A DNA stretch of 64,000 bases from JAAYCI01 sp047972265 (GTDB taxonomy: Bacteria; Bacillota; Clostridia; Oscillospirales; Ruminococcaceae), in the NCBI GenBank assembly GCA_047972265.1, contig JBKEAM010000046.1:1-64000 (forward strand), written 5' to 3'. The notes beneath the pieces are model-generated. The model made no database searches. It was not told the DNA's origin and was given only the letters and a program-made list of their open reading frames with translations. A program made the translations under genes and the position numbers. This document shows, piece after piece, positions 18,079-26,551 of this stretch; within the stretch, counting starts at the first letter, position 1; each line of letters opens with the position of its first letter.

Positions 18079-18112
18079 AAAAGCACAGAGCGGCTAAATG
18101 CTCTGTGCTTTT
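18079..18112 (+). terminator. Terminator after the cyclophilin gene
   Basis: AAAAGCACAGAGC and GCTCTGTGCTTTT form a 13-bp perfect stem with an 8-base loop. Confidence 0.9.
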
Positions 18113-18284
18113 ATATTGCAAAAAATAAAAGAAGTTCTTTTATTAAAGAGTAGATACTTTTGTACTGTGCAGAGAGTGAGAATGCATTTGTGCTTATTTT
18201 TTAGTATAGCGTATACGGGCTTTATTGATTGCCGAAATAGCTTTTAGAGGTTGAATATAAATAAAAACATAAAGAGAAGCAAAA

Positions 18285-18731
18285 CTATTCTTTGGCCTGC
18301 TCTTGCTTATCAATTAGTACGTTAATAGCAAGGCCTGCGGCTACCAAAAGCCCTCCCAAAAGGCTGCCCAAAGAGAAAGACCCCCCAATTAAAACATCCA
18401 GTAAAATACTGGTAAAAACCTGCCCCACAAATAAAAGAAGAGTCATGTAAAAAGAAGAAATTTTTTGTACGGTAATATTAAGCAGCAGGGTAACCAATAC
18501 CCCTAAAAGGCCACCTGTCCATGCCCACCATGGGGCAGTAGTGCCAGTGCCTGTATTGGCAGAGATTGCCATTGTAGCAATAAGGGCAACGCCAGACACT
18601 AAAATACCAACAATATAGTTGTATACGGTGCTGGCAATGGGGCCAGTTTGTTTGGCAAGCCCCGCATTTAATGTGCGCGAAAGCACCACGCTTATACCAG
18701 CCAAAAAAGAAACAATTACTGCGCCAAGCAT
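18285..18731 (-). CDS. YdcZ/DUF606-type small DMT transporter, second subunit
   Basis: 148 residues with five hydrophobic segments. It belongs to the DMT-superfamily branch once called DUF606 (YdcZ), made of half-size membrane proteins that pair. Family pattern: 'LGAVIVSFLAGISVVLSRTLNAGLAKQTG' (first 20 diagnostic) and 'APWWAWTGGLLG'. It lies 12 bp after a second gene of the same family, suggesting a heterodimer. Substrate unknown. Confidence 0.8.
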   Translation of the reverse strand: MLGAVIVSFLAGISVVLSRTLNAGLAKQTGPIASTVYNYIVGILVSGVALIATMAISANTGTGTTAPWWAWTGGLLGVLVTLLLNITVQKISSFYMTLLLFVGQVFTSILLDVLIGGSFSLGSLLGGLLVAAGLAINVLIDKQEQAKE

Positions 18732-18743
18732 AGCGGCCTCCTT

Positions 18744-19166
18744 TTAGTATAAAATCATAACGGTTATACCGGCTGCTAAAAACACAAGGCCGATTAACTT
18801 TTTTTTGTTAAAGTTGCGTTTTGGCATGCCCAGAAGACCAAAATGATCGATTACCACAGAAGCAATGCTTTGGCCGAGCAGCCCCAGCGCCACAATGGCT
18901 GAAATACTTATTTTGCCAAAAGCTAAATTGTTAAAAACAGTGGTGGCAACACCCACAGCTCCCCCTAAAAAATAAAAAAAGGGCAGCCGCTGGCGTGGGC
19001 GCAGGGGTTCTCTCCGAAAAAGCTGTACAATAATAACAGCAACAAGGCCCACGGCGTGAATAAGCACGGAGGCAAGGTATACCCCATAGGAGTTGGTTAA
19101 CCCGCCGTTAGCGGCTACCATAGCGGCAATGCAAAACCCAATAAACATAGAAAGGGCATAATACAT
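18744..19166 (-). CDS. YdcZ/DUF606-type small DMT transporter, first subunit
   Basis: 140 residues. I place the start at ATG 19166 ('MYYALSMFIGFC'), preceded by GAAAGGACC, rather than at upstream codons with no ribosome binding site. Five hydrophobic segments and 'PFFYFLGGAVGVATTVFNN' match the family. With the following gene it forms a two-gene unit, as expected for half-size transporters with opposite topology. Confidence 0.8.
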   Translation of the reverse strand: MYYALSMFIGFCIAAMVAANGGLTNSYGVYLASVLIHAVGLVAVIIVQLFRREPLRPRQRLPFFYFLGGAVGVATTVFNNLAFGKISISAIVALGLLGQSIASVVIDHFGLLGMPKRNFNKKKLIGLVFLAAGITVMILY

Positions 19167-19315
19167 GGTAAGGTCCTTTCTTGCCGATGATGCGGCAGCC
19201 AGTGCAATCAATGGTTTGCAAAAATTTAAAACAAACTTGAGTGGGCTAAAATCAAAAGAGATATTTTTAATAGGGCACTTACGCACATAGTAGATACTGC
19301 CCGTTGTATAGTACC

Positions 19316-19843
19316 CTAATGCTCAAACAGGCTATTTCCGTAACAATCGATAACAACCACAACAGGAAAGTCCTTTACTTCTAGTCGGTTAATGGCCTCG
19401 GCTCCCAATTCCTCAAACGCAACAGGCTCGCAGCTTGTAATACAGCGCGCAAGCAGTGCGCCTGCGCCGCCTATAGCGCCAAAGTAAACCGCATGGTGCT
19501 GCTGCATTGCGTCAACCACTTGGGGGCCGCGCATCCCTTTGCCAATCATGCCGCGCAGGCCCCTTTGCAAAAGGGCAGGGGTATAGCTGTCCATTCGGTA
19601 GCTGGTAGTGGGGCCAGCTGAGCCAATTACCTGCCCCGGCTTTGCAGGGGTGGGGCCAACATAGTAAATGGTGGCATCTTGCAAGTCAAACGGGAGAGGC
19701 TGGCCGTTTTTTAGCATTTCTATCATCCGCTTATGCGCGGCGTCGCGCGCCGTGTATAAGGTGCCGCTTAACAGCAGGCTGTCTCCACAGTGCAAGCCCA
19801 ATGCTTTTTGCTGGGTAAGGGGAAGCTCTAGCTTTGTTGGCAT
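19316..19843 (-). CDS. Class I fumarase / tartrate dehydratase, beta subunit
   Basis: About 175 residues. This is the C-terminal (beta) half of the Fe-S hydro-lyase family, with 'GPTPAKPGQVIGSAGPTTS', 'GKGMRG' and 'GAIGGAGAL'. It works with the alpha subunit encoded just upstream. I chose ATG 19843, ten bases from AGGAGGG, over ATG 19852, which nearly touches it. Fumarase and L(+)-tartrate dehydratase cannot be told apart by reading alone. Given acid-sugar genes elsewhere in the window, tartrate remains possible. Confidence 0.85.
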   Translation of the reverse strand: MPTKLELPLTQQKALGLHCGDSLLLSGTLYTARDAAHKRMIEMLKNGQPLPFDLQDATIYYVGPTPAKPGQVIGSAGPTTSYRMDSYTPALLQRGLRGMIGKGMRGPQVVDAMQQHHAVYFGAIGGAGALLARCITSCEPVAFEELGAEAINRLEVKDFPVVVVIDCYGNSLFEH

Positions 19844-19902
19844 GTTGTGCATTCCCTCCTTGGGGGTAACTTATAAAATATAAACAAGTGCGGTCTTATA
19901 GG

Positions 19903-20742
19903 TTAAATGGTTTGGCTGGCGTGCCGCGTTACATGGCAGCTTATGTTTACAGCGCAGGGCAGGCCTGCAATATGGGTTGGCATGGTTTCAATGGCAACCG
20001 CTAATGCGGTGGTATCGCCGCCATAGCCTTGTGGGCCAATGTTTAGCCCGTTTATTTTTTGTAGCAAATCCTGTTCCATTTGGGCATATAAGGGTTTTGG
20101 GTTGGGCTGGGTTGTGGGGCGCAGCAGTGCCTTTTTTGCAAGCAGGGCGGCTTTATCAAAGGTGCCGCCAATGCCTACCCCCACCACCATGGGTGGGCAG
20201 GGGTTTGGCCCGGCTTCTTTTACGGTTTGCAAAACAAAATCGATTACGCCCTGCTGGCCAGCGGCAGGGGTAAGCATTTTAATCTGGCTCATATTCTCGC
20301 TGCCAAAGCCTTTGGGCGCCACCGTTATGGTAAGAGCATCGCCCGGCATAAACTCTGTATATAGCATAGCAGGGGTGTTGTCTTTGGTGTTTATGCGCTC
20401 TAGTGGGTCTGCCACTACCGATTTGCGCAAATAGCCCTCGGCATAGCCTTGGCGCACACCCTCGTCCACCGCTTCGTTTATGTTGCCGTCAATGTATACT
20501 TCTTGCCCAATTTCTAAAAAAACGCAGGCCATGCCGGTATCTTGGCAAATGGGTACTTGGTTTTGCTCTGCAAGGGTATAGTTTTGTACCAATTGGTTTA
20601 AAATATCCTGTGCCAGCGGGTTAGTATCCCGTGCGGCAAAATCAACAATTTGTGTTTGTATGTCTTTTGGCAGATAAAGGTTGGCTTGTATGCAAAGCTG
20701 TTTTACTGCGGTGGTAATTTGGCTTGCCGGGATGGTTCTCAT
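19903..20742 (-). CDS. Class I fumarase / tartrate dehydratase, alpha subunit
   Basis: 279 residues, the usual alpha-subunit length. Cysteines for the 4Fe-4S cluster are seen in 'PICQDTGM', 'GPNPCPPMVVG' and near the C-terminus in 'VNISCH'. 'GSENMSQIKML' is a further family signature. The enzyme adds or removes water from a dicarboxylate (fumarate/malate, or tartrate/oxaloacetate). It is 60 bp upstream of the beta subunit in the same direction. It is oxygen-sensitive in character, fitting an anaerobe. Confidence 0.88.
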   Translation of the reverse strand: MRTIPASQITTAVKQLCIQANLYLPKDIQTQIVDFAARDTNPLAQDILNQLVQNYTLAEQNQVPICQDTGMACVFLEIGQEVYIDGNINEAVDEGVRQGYAEGYLRKSVVADPLERINTKDNTPAMLYTEFMPGDALTITVAPKGFGSENMSQIKMLTPAAGQQGVIDFVLQTVKEAGPNPCPPMVVGVGIGGTFDKAALLAKKALLRPTTQPNPKPLYAQMEQDLLQKINGLNIGPQGYGGDTTALAVAIETMPTHIAGLPCAVNISCHVTRHASQTI

Positions 20743-20991
20743 TAAAAAAGCCCCCTAAAAAATAAGCAGATGCGAATAAGCTGTTTTGGTAGATGAAAGG
20801 TTTGTATAAAGAACAGGCTGAAATAAAGTTGCTTGGCGCAAAACTGCTAAATATATAATGTAAAGTATGCGTATGCCGCGGTTTTGCCGCCTAATAAAGC
20901 ATATCACTTTACTTTGGTTGCTTCTATAAGTATAGGCGCAAAAGCGGGATATACACAAGCAAATAAAATGGAGAATAACAGCTAGCGCGGT

Positions 20992-21750
20992 TTAAAGGTC
21001 TTCTTCTAAAAGATATGCCAGCATTTGCTCTGGGTTATTTAAAAACTGTCGTGTTATTTGGTAATGCTCGGTTTGTTGGTAGGGCGTTTTTTGTATACCG
21101 TTTTGAGACAACACGTAAATATCAGCATTTGGGTAGGCCATTAAAACAGGCGAATGGGTGCAAATAATAAATTGAGATCGCTGCTGCACCAGCTTGTGGA
21201 TAGCGCTTAAAAGCGCCATTTGCCTTGTGGGAGAAAGAGCTGCTTCGGGCTCATCTAATATATACAGCCCCTGCCCGCCAAAGCGGTTTAGGATAAGGGA
21301 TAAAAAACTTTCTCCGTGAGATTGATTGTGCAAAGATTTGCCCCCGTAATACTGCAAAGAGGCACCAATTTCTTCTAACCTGTCTAGCTCAGTTGCTGCG
21401 TTATAAAAACTTTCTGCCCGCAAAAAAAATCCATCTTTGGGGCGAATGGGACTGCGCACTACGGTAAGGGCATTGTAAAGGGGAGAGTGCGTTTCTTTTG
21501 TAGAAAAATGAAAGTTAATGGTACCGCCCTCGGGGTTAAAACCGCAGTTTATGGCCAAAGCTTCTAATATGGTGGATTTTCCGGTGCCGTTTTCGCCAGT
21601 AAAAAAAGTGACAGGGCTTGAAAAATTCAGTTGCTCTTGCCGGGCCAAATGCTGCACAGCAGGCAAGTTTTGTAGGTAAGAATCATGCATGTCACGGGTT
21701 TGCCCCAGCCGTATAGCCCGTATGTAAATAGAAAAAGAATCTTTTTGCAC
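20992..21750 (-). CDS. AAA family ATPase (ABC/RecF-like ATP-binding protein)
   Basis: 252 residues, starting at GTG 21750 after AAGGAGGC. It is a soluble ABC/SMC-type ATPase: Walker A 'FFTGENGTGKSTIL' (about residue 50), a signature-like 'LHNQSHGESFLSL', Walker B 'GLYILDEPEAAL', and an H-loop in 'IICTHSPVLM'. No membrane partner is adjacent. This compact type, often annotated as a predicted ATPase, is common in Firmicutes and of unknown role; toxin/defence partners are not seen here. Confidence 0.8.
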   Translation of the reverse strand: MQKDSFSIYIRAIRLGQTRDMHDSYLQNLPAVQHLARQEQLNFSSPVTFFTGENGTGKSTILEALAINCGFNPEGGTINFHFSTKETHSPLYNALTVVRSPIRPKDGFFLRAESFYNAATELDRLEEIGASLQYYGGKSLHNQSHGESFLSLILNRFGGQGLYILDEPEAALSPTRQMALLSAIHKLVQQRSQFIICTHSPVLMAYPNADIYVLSQNGIQKTPYQQTEHYQITRQFLNNPEQMLAYLLEEDL

Positions 21751-22137
21751 AGCGGGCCTCCTTTGGGATTGTATTTTAATGTTGATAAATGCATATAGGC
21801 TGCTTATACAGATACAATCCCTTTGCTTAACTGTAAAATGCAAAGAACAATAAAGTACTTTGTAAAAGTGAAGTATATGGTAAGGATGTTCTTAATATGA
21901 AGGATTTTAAATTTGTTTGCTATACCATTATATACCGGCAAAGTGGATTAAACAAAACCAAAAATAAAGCGAAGTTTACGGTTATAAAGCATTGTAAAAT
22001 AAAAACAAAAAATGCCGAAAAAAGGGGCTTTTCAAGCCCGCTTATATTTGGTATAATAGTCTTTGCGCAATACGCCTGTGCAGGTAACAAAGTATAGCTA
22101 TGGAGCTATAAGCGCAATTTTAATATTGTTATATCGT
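21751..22137. other. Intergenic stretch upstream of the tRNA gene
   Basis: No convincing protein gene; a 66-codon frame here has biased composition and overlaps a likely promoter. It holds a small hairpin GGGCTT-TTC-AAGCCC near 22025-22039, a TATAAT at 22052-22057, and a 7-bp perfect hairpin (TATAGCT / AGCTATA) at 22093-22110, all before the tRNA. Confidence 0.5.
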
Positions 22138-22214
22138 GGGCCTTTAGCTCAGTTGGTTAGAGCAACCGGCTCATAACCGGTCGGTCCTGGGTTCGAGTCC
22201 CCGAAGGCCCACCA
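22138..22214 (+). tRNA. tRNA with CAT anticodon (elongator Met or Ile2)
   Basis: A full cloverleaf with encoded CCA. The acceptor GGGCCTT pairs with AAGGCCC, the D arm is AGCTCAGTTGGTTAGAGC, and the anticodon stem ACCGG/CCGGT holds loop CTCATAA with anticodon CAT. The T arm is CTGGG-TTCGAGT-CCC.. with minor variation. The 1-72 pair is a normal G-C and the three GC pairs of initiators are not in place, so it is not the initiator. It is either elongator Met or the Ile2 tRNA modified by TilS. ATATCGT immediately upstream is mirrored by ACGATAT just after the CCA. Confidence 0.93.
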
Positions 22215-22220
22215 CGATAT

Positions 22221-22260
22221 AAATAATCCACCTAGAGAAAATCTCTAGGTGGATTATTTT
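22221..22260 (+). terminator. Strong terminator after the tRNA gene
   Basis: An 18-bp perfect stem: AAATAATCCACC... at 22221-22238 against ...GGTGGATTATTT at 22242-22259, with a 3-base loop. It can also serve the convergent lemA gene. Confidence 0.9.
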
Positions 22261-22285
22261 AGGTTTACTATTTAAAAAGAAGAAG

Positions 22286-22831
22286 CTAAAATTTAAGATT
22301 TACATCCTCGTGTTTATGGGCATCGGCAATAAACATAGGTGCCGCTGTTACATTGGCCATCCCTGCAATAATATTGGTAGGGATGGAAATTACTTTTTGA
22401 TTTAAGATAGACACATTGGCATTGTACAGTCTGCGGGCGGCTTGCAAATGTTCCTCCGCATCCATAATGCCATGTTGCAAATCAGAAAAGACCTTTTGAG
22501 AGGAAAGTGCGGGATAAGCCTCTGCAACGAGCTTAATTTCTCTGGTGGCCAGGTCCATCTGCTGTGTGGCCTGTTGCTTTTCCTCGATGGGCATATTGCT
22601 GCGCAGCCGGATGGCCTCTAAAAGCGTTTTTTGTTCCTGAGACAGATATCCCTTGGCAACATCAAACAGTTTTGTTAGCATATCATAGCGCTTTGTCAGC
22701 GCTACATCTATGCCCGAGTTGGCCTCTTGTACCTTTATTTGGCAGCGCTTAAGAGCATTGTATGTGCCAACAGCCCAAATAAATAAAAGCAAAAGTAAAA
22801 AAAGGATGGCAGCAACTATAATCCACGGCAT
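22286..22831 (-). CDS. lemA: LemA family membrane protein
   Basis: 181 residues, the family length. One N-terminal transmembrane helix (about 3-22) is followed by a long four-helix-bundle domain with the LemA landmarks 'NALKRCQIKVQEANSGIDVALTKR' (first 20 diagnostic) and 'YNANVSILNQKV'. Function in bacteria is unresolved. It lies downstream of a DUF3137-like membrane protein in the same direction, a pairing often seen in Firmicutes. Confidence 0.9.
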   Translation of the reverse strand: MPWIIVAAILFLLLLLFIWAVGTYNALKRCQIKVQEANSGIDVALTKRYDMLTKLFDVAKGYLSQEQKTLLEAIRLRSNMPIEEKQQATQQMDLATREIKLVAEAYPALSSQKVFSDLQHGIMDAEEHLQAARRLYNANVSILNQKVISIPTNIIAGMANVTAAPMFIADAHKHEDVNLKF

Positions 22832-22902
22832 AAATAATACCTCCCTATGTTATGCAAATGTATAAAATATATAATTTTAAAAAAGGCAATGAGAGCCTTA
22901 TA

Positions 22903-24258
22903 CTATCCGGGCAAAGCGCTGGATGCCAATGCATCCATCATATCGGTAACAGGCAAAATGTCTTTTATAATTCGGCTTCTTACTTCGTCCTCCGTTAATG
23001 CGCCAACGTAAAGAAATTGAAAAGCATCGGGTACGCCGCTAAGAGCAAAATGAATCTGATTTTGAAAACAGCAGATACCAATGCCTTCCCTCATGGGTTT
23101 ATCTTCGGTGGTGGTTACAAACTCCTTTAAACGCTCCATTAAGCGTGGGGTAAGCAGATAAAACGCTTCCTGAGGATTTTGCGCATAAATTGTAAATAGG
23201 CTGTTAAATTCCATATCCTCTGTTTGAACATTTTGCAGGGCTGGATTATCAACTATTTTTTTGCCAATACTGTCAAACCGGCGGTTGTATAGATATACAG
23301 AGCCAGTAATGGTTTTGGTATTGGTTACGCTAAGCCAGCGGCCAGAGAAAATATCGGTTGTTTTTGACGAATTGTCGTCTTTAAAATGCTCTATCATAGA
23401 ATACTTAACGTCAGACTGCGCAAAGGCAAACCCGCGGTATTCTCCCTGAATATAGTCGTTTGAAGAGAAAGAGTTGCCCCATGGCATCAGGTTGGTATTA
23501 TCGATGATGTCTTTGGGGATGCCGCTTTCTCGCACAAAAACAGCATTTTTAAAGACTTTATCCAAAACACTTTTAATCATCTCGTGCGGAGAAACCGGAA
23601 CGCCTGTGTTGGTAAAAAGTTTAATTGCTTTTAATAAGGGGATAAAAAGCAGCACAATGCCTATAATGCCAAGCCCCTGTGCCGAACCTACCGTAAATAG
23701 GGTAATGTTTTTGGCAAAAAGTTCGGGATCTATTCCACTGTTTGCTGGTGGCAGTAAAGGGATAATTTGAGATAAGGGGAATGAGAGAAGAGCCGGTACA
23801 AGCAGCAATAAACCAAAGATCCAAAAACGTTTAGTAGACTTTTTGTGTTTTTTCCATCGCTCTGCCTGTGCAATATCGTATTCACTTTTGCCATTTTGGT
23901 AAGAGGCCTGGTAGCGCTTATCAAGGGCGGACATATCCCGGATAGTAGAATAGAGCGCAATTAAAATACCAATGATGAGAGAAGCCATGGCCATTATGCC
24001 AAGGTAGGGGGCAATGGGGGCTAAGCCGTACTCTTGTATAAATTGTTTGCTAAGATCTACCCCGCCGGAAACGAAGCCACGTTGTCCCAAAACAGAATAG
24101 GCAGCTGTATTTAGCAAAACAACAGAAACAAATGCTAAAATATAGCCAAAGCATCCAAAGCATCCCTTTCTTTCTTTTTTGCTTCTCTCCTGCCTTACAT
24201 AGTTTGTTTCTTGCCAAGACTGATTTTTCGGATTGGGGCCTGCATTGTGTTGCTGCAT
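22903..24258 (-). CDS. DUF3137-like multi-pass membrane protein
   Basis: 451 residues from ATG 24258, two bases after GGAGGAA. Four hydrophobic segments lie in the first half (about 40-60, 85-110, 140-165, 185-210). A soluble C-terminal domain contains 'NSLFTIYAQNPQEAFYLLTPRLMERL', a pattern typical of DUF3137 proteins. These occur next to LemA, as here (71 bp gap). A joint envelope role is likely but unproven. A Cys pair in 'KGCFGCFGY' precedes the first membrane segment. Confidence 0.75.
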   Translation of the reverse strand: MQQHNAGPNPKNQSWQETNYVRQERSKKERKGCFGCFGYILAFVSVVLLNTAAYSVLGQRGFVSGGVDLSKQFIQEYGLAPIAPYLGIMAMASLIIGILIALYSTIRDMSALDKRYQASYQNGKSEYDIAQAERWKKHKKSTKRFWIFGLLLLVPALLSFPLSQIIPLLPPANSGIDPELFAKNITLFTVGSAQGLGIIGIVLLFIPLLKAIKLFTNTGVPVSPHEMIKSVLDKVFKNAVFVRESGIPKDIIDNTNLMPWGNSFSSNDYIQGEYRGFAFAQSDVKYSMIEHFKDDNSSKTTDIFSGRWLSVTNTKTITGSVYLYNRRFDSIGKKIVDNPALQNVQTEDMEFNSLFTIYAQNPQEAFYLLTPRLMERLKEFVTTTEDKPMREGIGICCFQNQIHFALSGVPDAFQFLYVGALTEDEVRSRIIKDILPVTDMMDALASSALPG

Positions 24259-24626
24259 AATTCCTCCGGTATCTGCTTTTTTGGTTTGCCTTTGCACATC
24301 AAAACATTCAATGCAAAATTACACTTCCAGCTTATTGTACAGTAATAAAGCCGAAGGTGTAAACAAAATAATTTTAAGCAACGATGATTTTTAGCAAAAG
24401 GGCTCCCGAAATTAGGTTAGAGCAGCGCCTTTCTGCCGTAATTACCAGCGCCTAAAAACAGGCAAGTGCTTGCTCTGTTGCATCTATAGGCAGTAAACGC
24501 CGTGTAAAAAAGCATAATTCCCGTATTGGTTTACTAGTGACAAATAAAAATGCTTCTATTAAAAAATAATCCCTAGGGGCGCAGCATTTTAACGCTGTAC
24601 CCCTAGGGTGTTTTTAAAGCTGTTAT
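24259..24626. other. Intergenic stretch with the terminator of the catabolic operon
   Basis: The left part is AT-rich and must hold the promoter of the DUF3137-lemA pair. The middle (about 24410-24520) has several short GC-richer repeats but no gene or RNA that I recognise. The right part is the terminator at 24571-24608. Confidence 0.5.
24571..24608 (-). terminator. Terminator of the DUF1537/PdxA2 operon
   Basis: CCCTAGGGGCGCAGC pairs with GCTGTACCCCTAGGG with one internal mismatch. On the minus strand the stem is followed by ATTATTTTTT. It lies 19 bp after the stop of the last operon gene. Confidence 0.85.
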
Positions 24627-24974
24627 TTACTTTTGCATAATGTGTATGGCAAAGCCGCCAAATTCGCCATCCAGGTATACATTTTTTATTTTGCCGTCTT
24701 CGGTATATGCGGCGGTGTCCATGTTAAAAGAGAAGCCTTTCTCTTTTAATTCTTCTACCGCGGTGGTTAAATTGGGGGTGCGCATGGCAATGTGGCCATT
24801 TGCGCCCAAAAAGGGAGCCTTCATGCATTCAAAATAGGGGCCGCCAAACTCCGATTTTTGCCCATGGCGGGGTTCTAGGTTAAACATCATGCTTAAAAGC
24901 TGTGCAAGCTTTTCGGCTTCTTCGGCATTGGGGGTATTAATGCCAATGTGCTCCAGTTCAAATTTAGTATTCAT
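24627..24974 (-). CDS. VOC-fold protein, paralogue of the KDPG aldolase C-terminal domain
   Basis: 115 residues, a single vicinal-oxygen-chelate domain with 'LEHIGINTPN', 'FLGANGHIAMRT' and 'GGFAIHIMQK'. The same landmarks in the same order occur in the C-terminal domain of the aldolase at 38227-39189 ('HVGINTQDQ', 'YLGAKGHIAIQT', 'AGFALHLRRK'), so the two are clearly homologous. VOC proteins bind a metal and act as isomerases, epimerases, lyases or dioxygenases; no activity can be assigned. It is the last gene of the DUF1537/PdxA2 operon. Confidence 0.8.
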   Translation of the reverse strand: MNTKFELEHIGINTPNAEEAEKLAQLLSMMFNLEPRHGQKSEFGGPYFECMKAPFLGANGHIAMRTPNLTTAVEELKEKGFSFNMDTAAYTEDGKIKNVYLDGEFGGFAIHIMQK

Positions 24975-25041
24975 AGTAATCCTTTTCTTTTTACGTATAG
25001 AGGATTTTTGTATATGCAGTCTACCTTGCTGTGCTAAACCA

Positions 25042-26322
25042 CTACATGGGGAACATAAGCAGGGCGCCCGCTGTTAGGGCAAGCAAGCGGATAAAGTACA
25101 TTGGTACAGTAAATTTCCAAAACTCAGTTAGTTTGTAGTTACCAATACCCATAATCATGGCGGGCATGCCATCGATGGGTAAAAAGTGGCCGTTCCAGCC
25201 AGAAACTACAATGGCAGCGGCAGCAGCTGTTGGGTTTAGGCCAAGGCTCATGCAGGTAGAAATAGCCAAAGGGGCAAATACATACACGGTGCCAAGGGTA
25301 GAGCCGGTAAGGGTTGCCAAAACACTGGTAAGTACACAGAAGGCAAATACCAAAATAAAGGGGTTGATGTTATTGCCCAGTAAATTGGCTACACTTTCGC
25401 CTACCAAAGCGGTTAGGCCGGTACTGCCAAGTGCATCGGCAACACCAATAACACCGGCGGACATTAAAATAATGGGAGAGCTGATGCTGTTGCGGATTTC
25501 TTTAAGATCCATAGCGCCAACAGCCAGCAACAGGGCAACAGCCAGGCCGGTAATGGCGTAGCCTGCATCACCAATGCTGCTTTGCAACAACATGCCAACA
25601 ACGGCAATTAAAAATGCGGCATATATGGTGTATTCTTTCCAGCGGGGCATTTCAACAACATTTTCGTCCGCGGCTTTTGCATCTACCTCAGGCTCTGCAA
25701 TGGGATGGTTTGGCAGAGGTTTGTAAGCAATAAGGCACCAGATTAAGAACCCGGCAGAAAGAATAAAGGTCATGATAGAAAATTTAAATACAGAAATTTC
25801 GCCAACAAGGGCTCCGGCGCTTTGCAAAACGGCTACGGCAATACCGTACTGTAACGCTACGTTTACGGGGATTAAGGGATGGTTTGCTGCAAAGCCTGCG
25901 GGCATTATAATTTTAGAGCCGGGCAGCTTTTCGTTGTGGGGAATGGTGGAGAGAAGCCCTAGAGTTAGTACGTAGTATGCGGTAGACCCAGTGCCGAACA
26001 GGCTGGTGCCCAGCATAACAACAAGAATAAGCAAAACATATGCTTTAAATCCGCCTTTGCTGGCCACTTTATTCATGGTTCTTTTAAAGGCAACAATAAA
26101 GCGGGTTTTTTGCAGGGCGGTCATAATAGCCATAAATGAAGCAAGCATAACAACGGTAGAGTTTGAGAAGCCTGCAAAAGCAGATTTGATATCAGCTATA
26201 CCAAATACTACCAGCAGCAAGCATGCGAGCAAGGGAGGCGCACCGAAGGGGAGTTTCTCTGTCATGATTAAAATAATCATAAGCACAGTGATTGCAAGAG
26301 CAATAATCATTGAAACTGTCAT
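25042..26322 (-). CDS. SLC13/DASS-like anion permease
   Basis: 426 residues with about eleven hydrophobic segments in two halves. The repeated halves, the re-entrant loops with 'GTSLFGTGSTAYYVLT' and 'LTGSTLGTVYVFAPLA', and a cytoplasmic acidic loop near the middle fit the ion transporter superfamily (SLC13/DASS, CitMHS). These carry di- and tricarboxylates or related organic acids with sodium or protons. Its place in the operon suggests it imports the acid-sugar substrate. A 229-bp gap separates it from pdxA2 upstream. Confidence 0.75.
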   Translation of the reverse strand: MTVSMIIALAITVLMIILIMTEKLPFGAPPLLACLLLVVFGIADIKSAFAGFSNSTVVMLASFMAIMTALQKTRFIVAFKRTMNKVASKGGFKAYVLLILVVMLGTSLFGTGSTAYYVLTLGLLSTIPHNEKLPGSKIIMPAGFAANHPLIPVNVALQYGIAVAVLQSAGALVGEISVFKFSIMTFILSAGFLIWCLIAYKPLPNHPIAEPEVDAKAADENVVEMPRWKEYTIYAAFLIAVVGMLLQSSIGDAGYAITGLAVALLLAVGAMDLKEIRNSISSPIILMSAGVIGVADALGSTGLTALVGESVANLLGNNINPFILVFAFCVLTSVLATLTGSTLGTVYVFAPLAISTCMSLGLNPTAAAAAIVVSGWNGHFLPIDGMPAMIMGIGNYKLTEFWKFTVPMYFIRLLALTAGALLMFPM

Positions 26323-26551
26323 TTGTTGGCTTTCCTTTCTGCTATCAATTTTTTGTGGTTGGGCAATAACTAGCTAAAGATAAGCGTTTGGACAGGCGGC
26401 ATACCCGTTACATACCAATAAGCAAGCAGCTTGGCGGCAGGCATATTTGCATACGGCCAAATAAGGGGGGGAGGCACGGGTTTACCAGGCTTTGGCAGCA
26501 GAAAGCCGCCGCAACATAAAGTAGAAATAGTACAGATTCCTCCGCTATTTT

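Noticed and set aside
21897..22097. 66-codon plus-strand frame before the tRNA
   Set aside because: Lys/Ile-rich composition as expected by chance in AT-rich DNA; its end overlaps a TATAAT and hairpins upstream of the tRNA.
24410..24520. Possible structured RNA
   Set aside because: Several short complementary pieces but no coherent fold or known riboswitch motif by eye.
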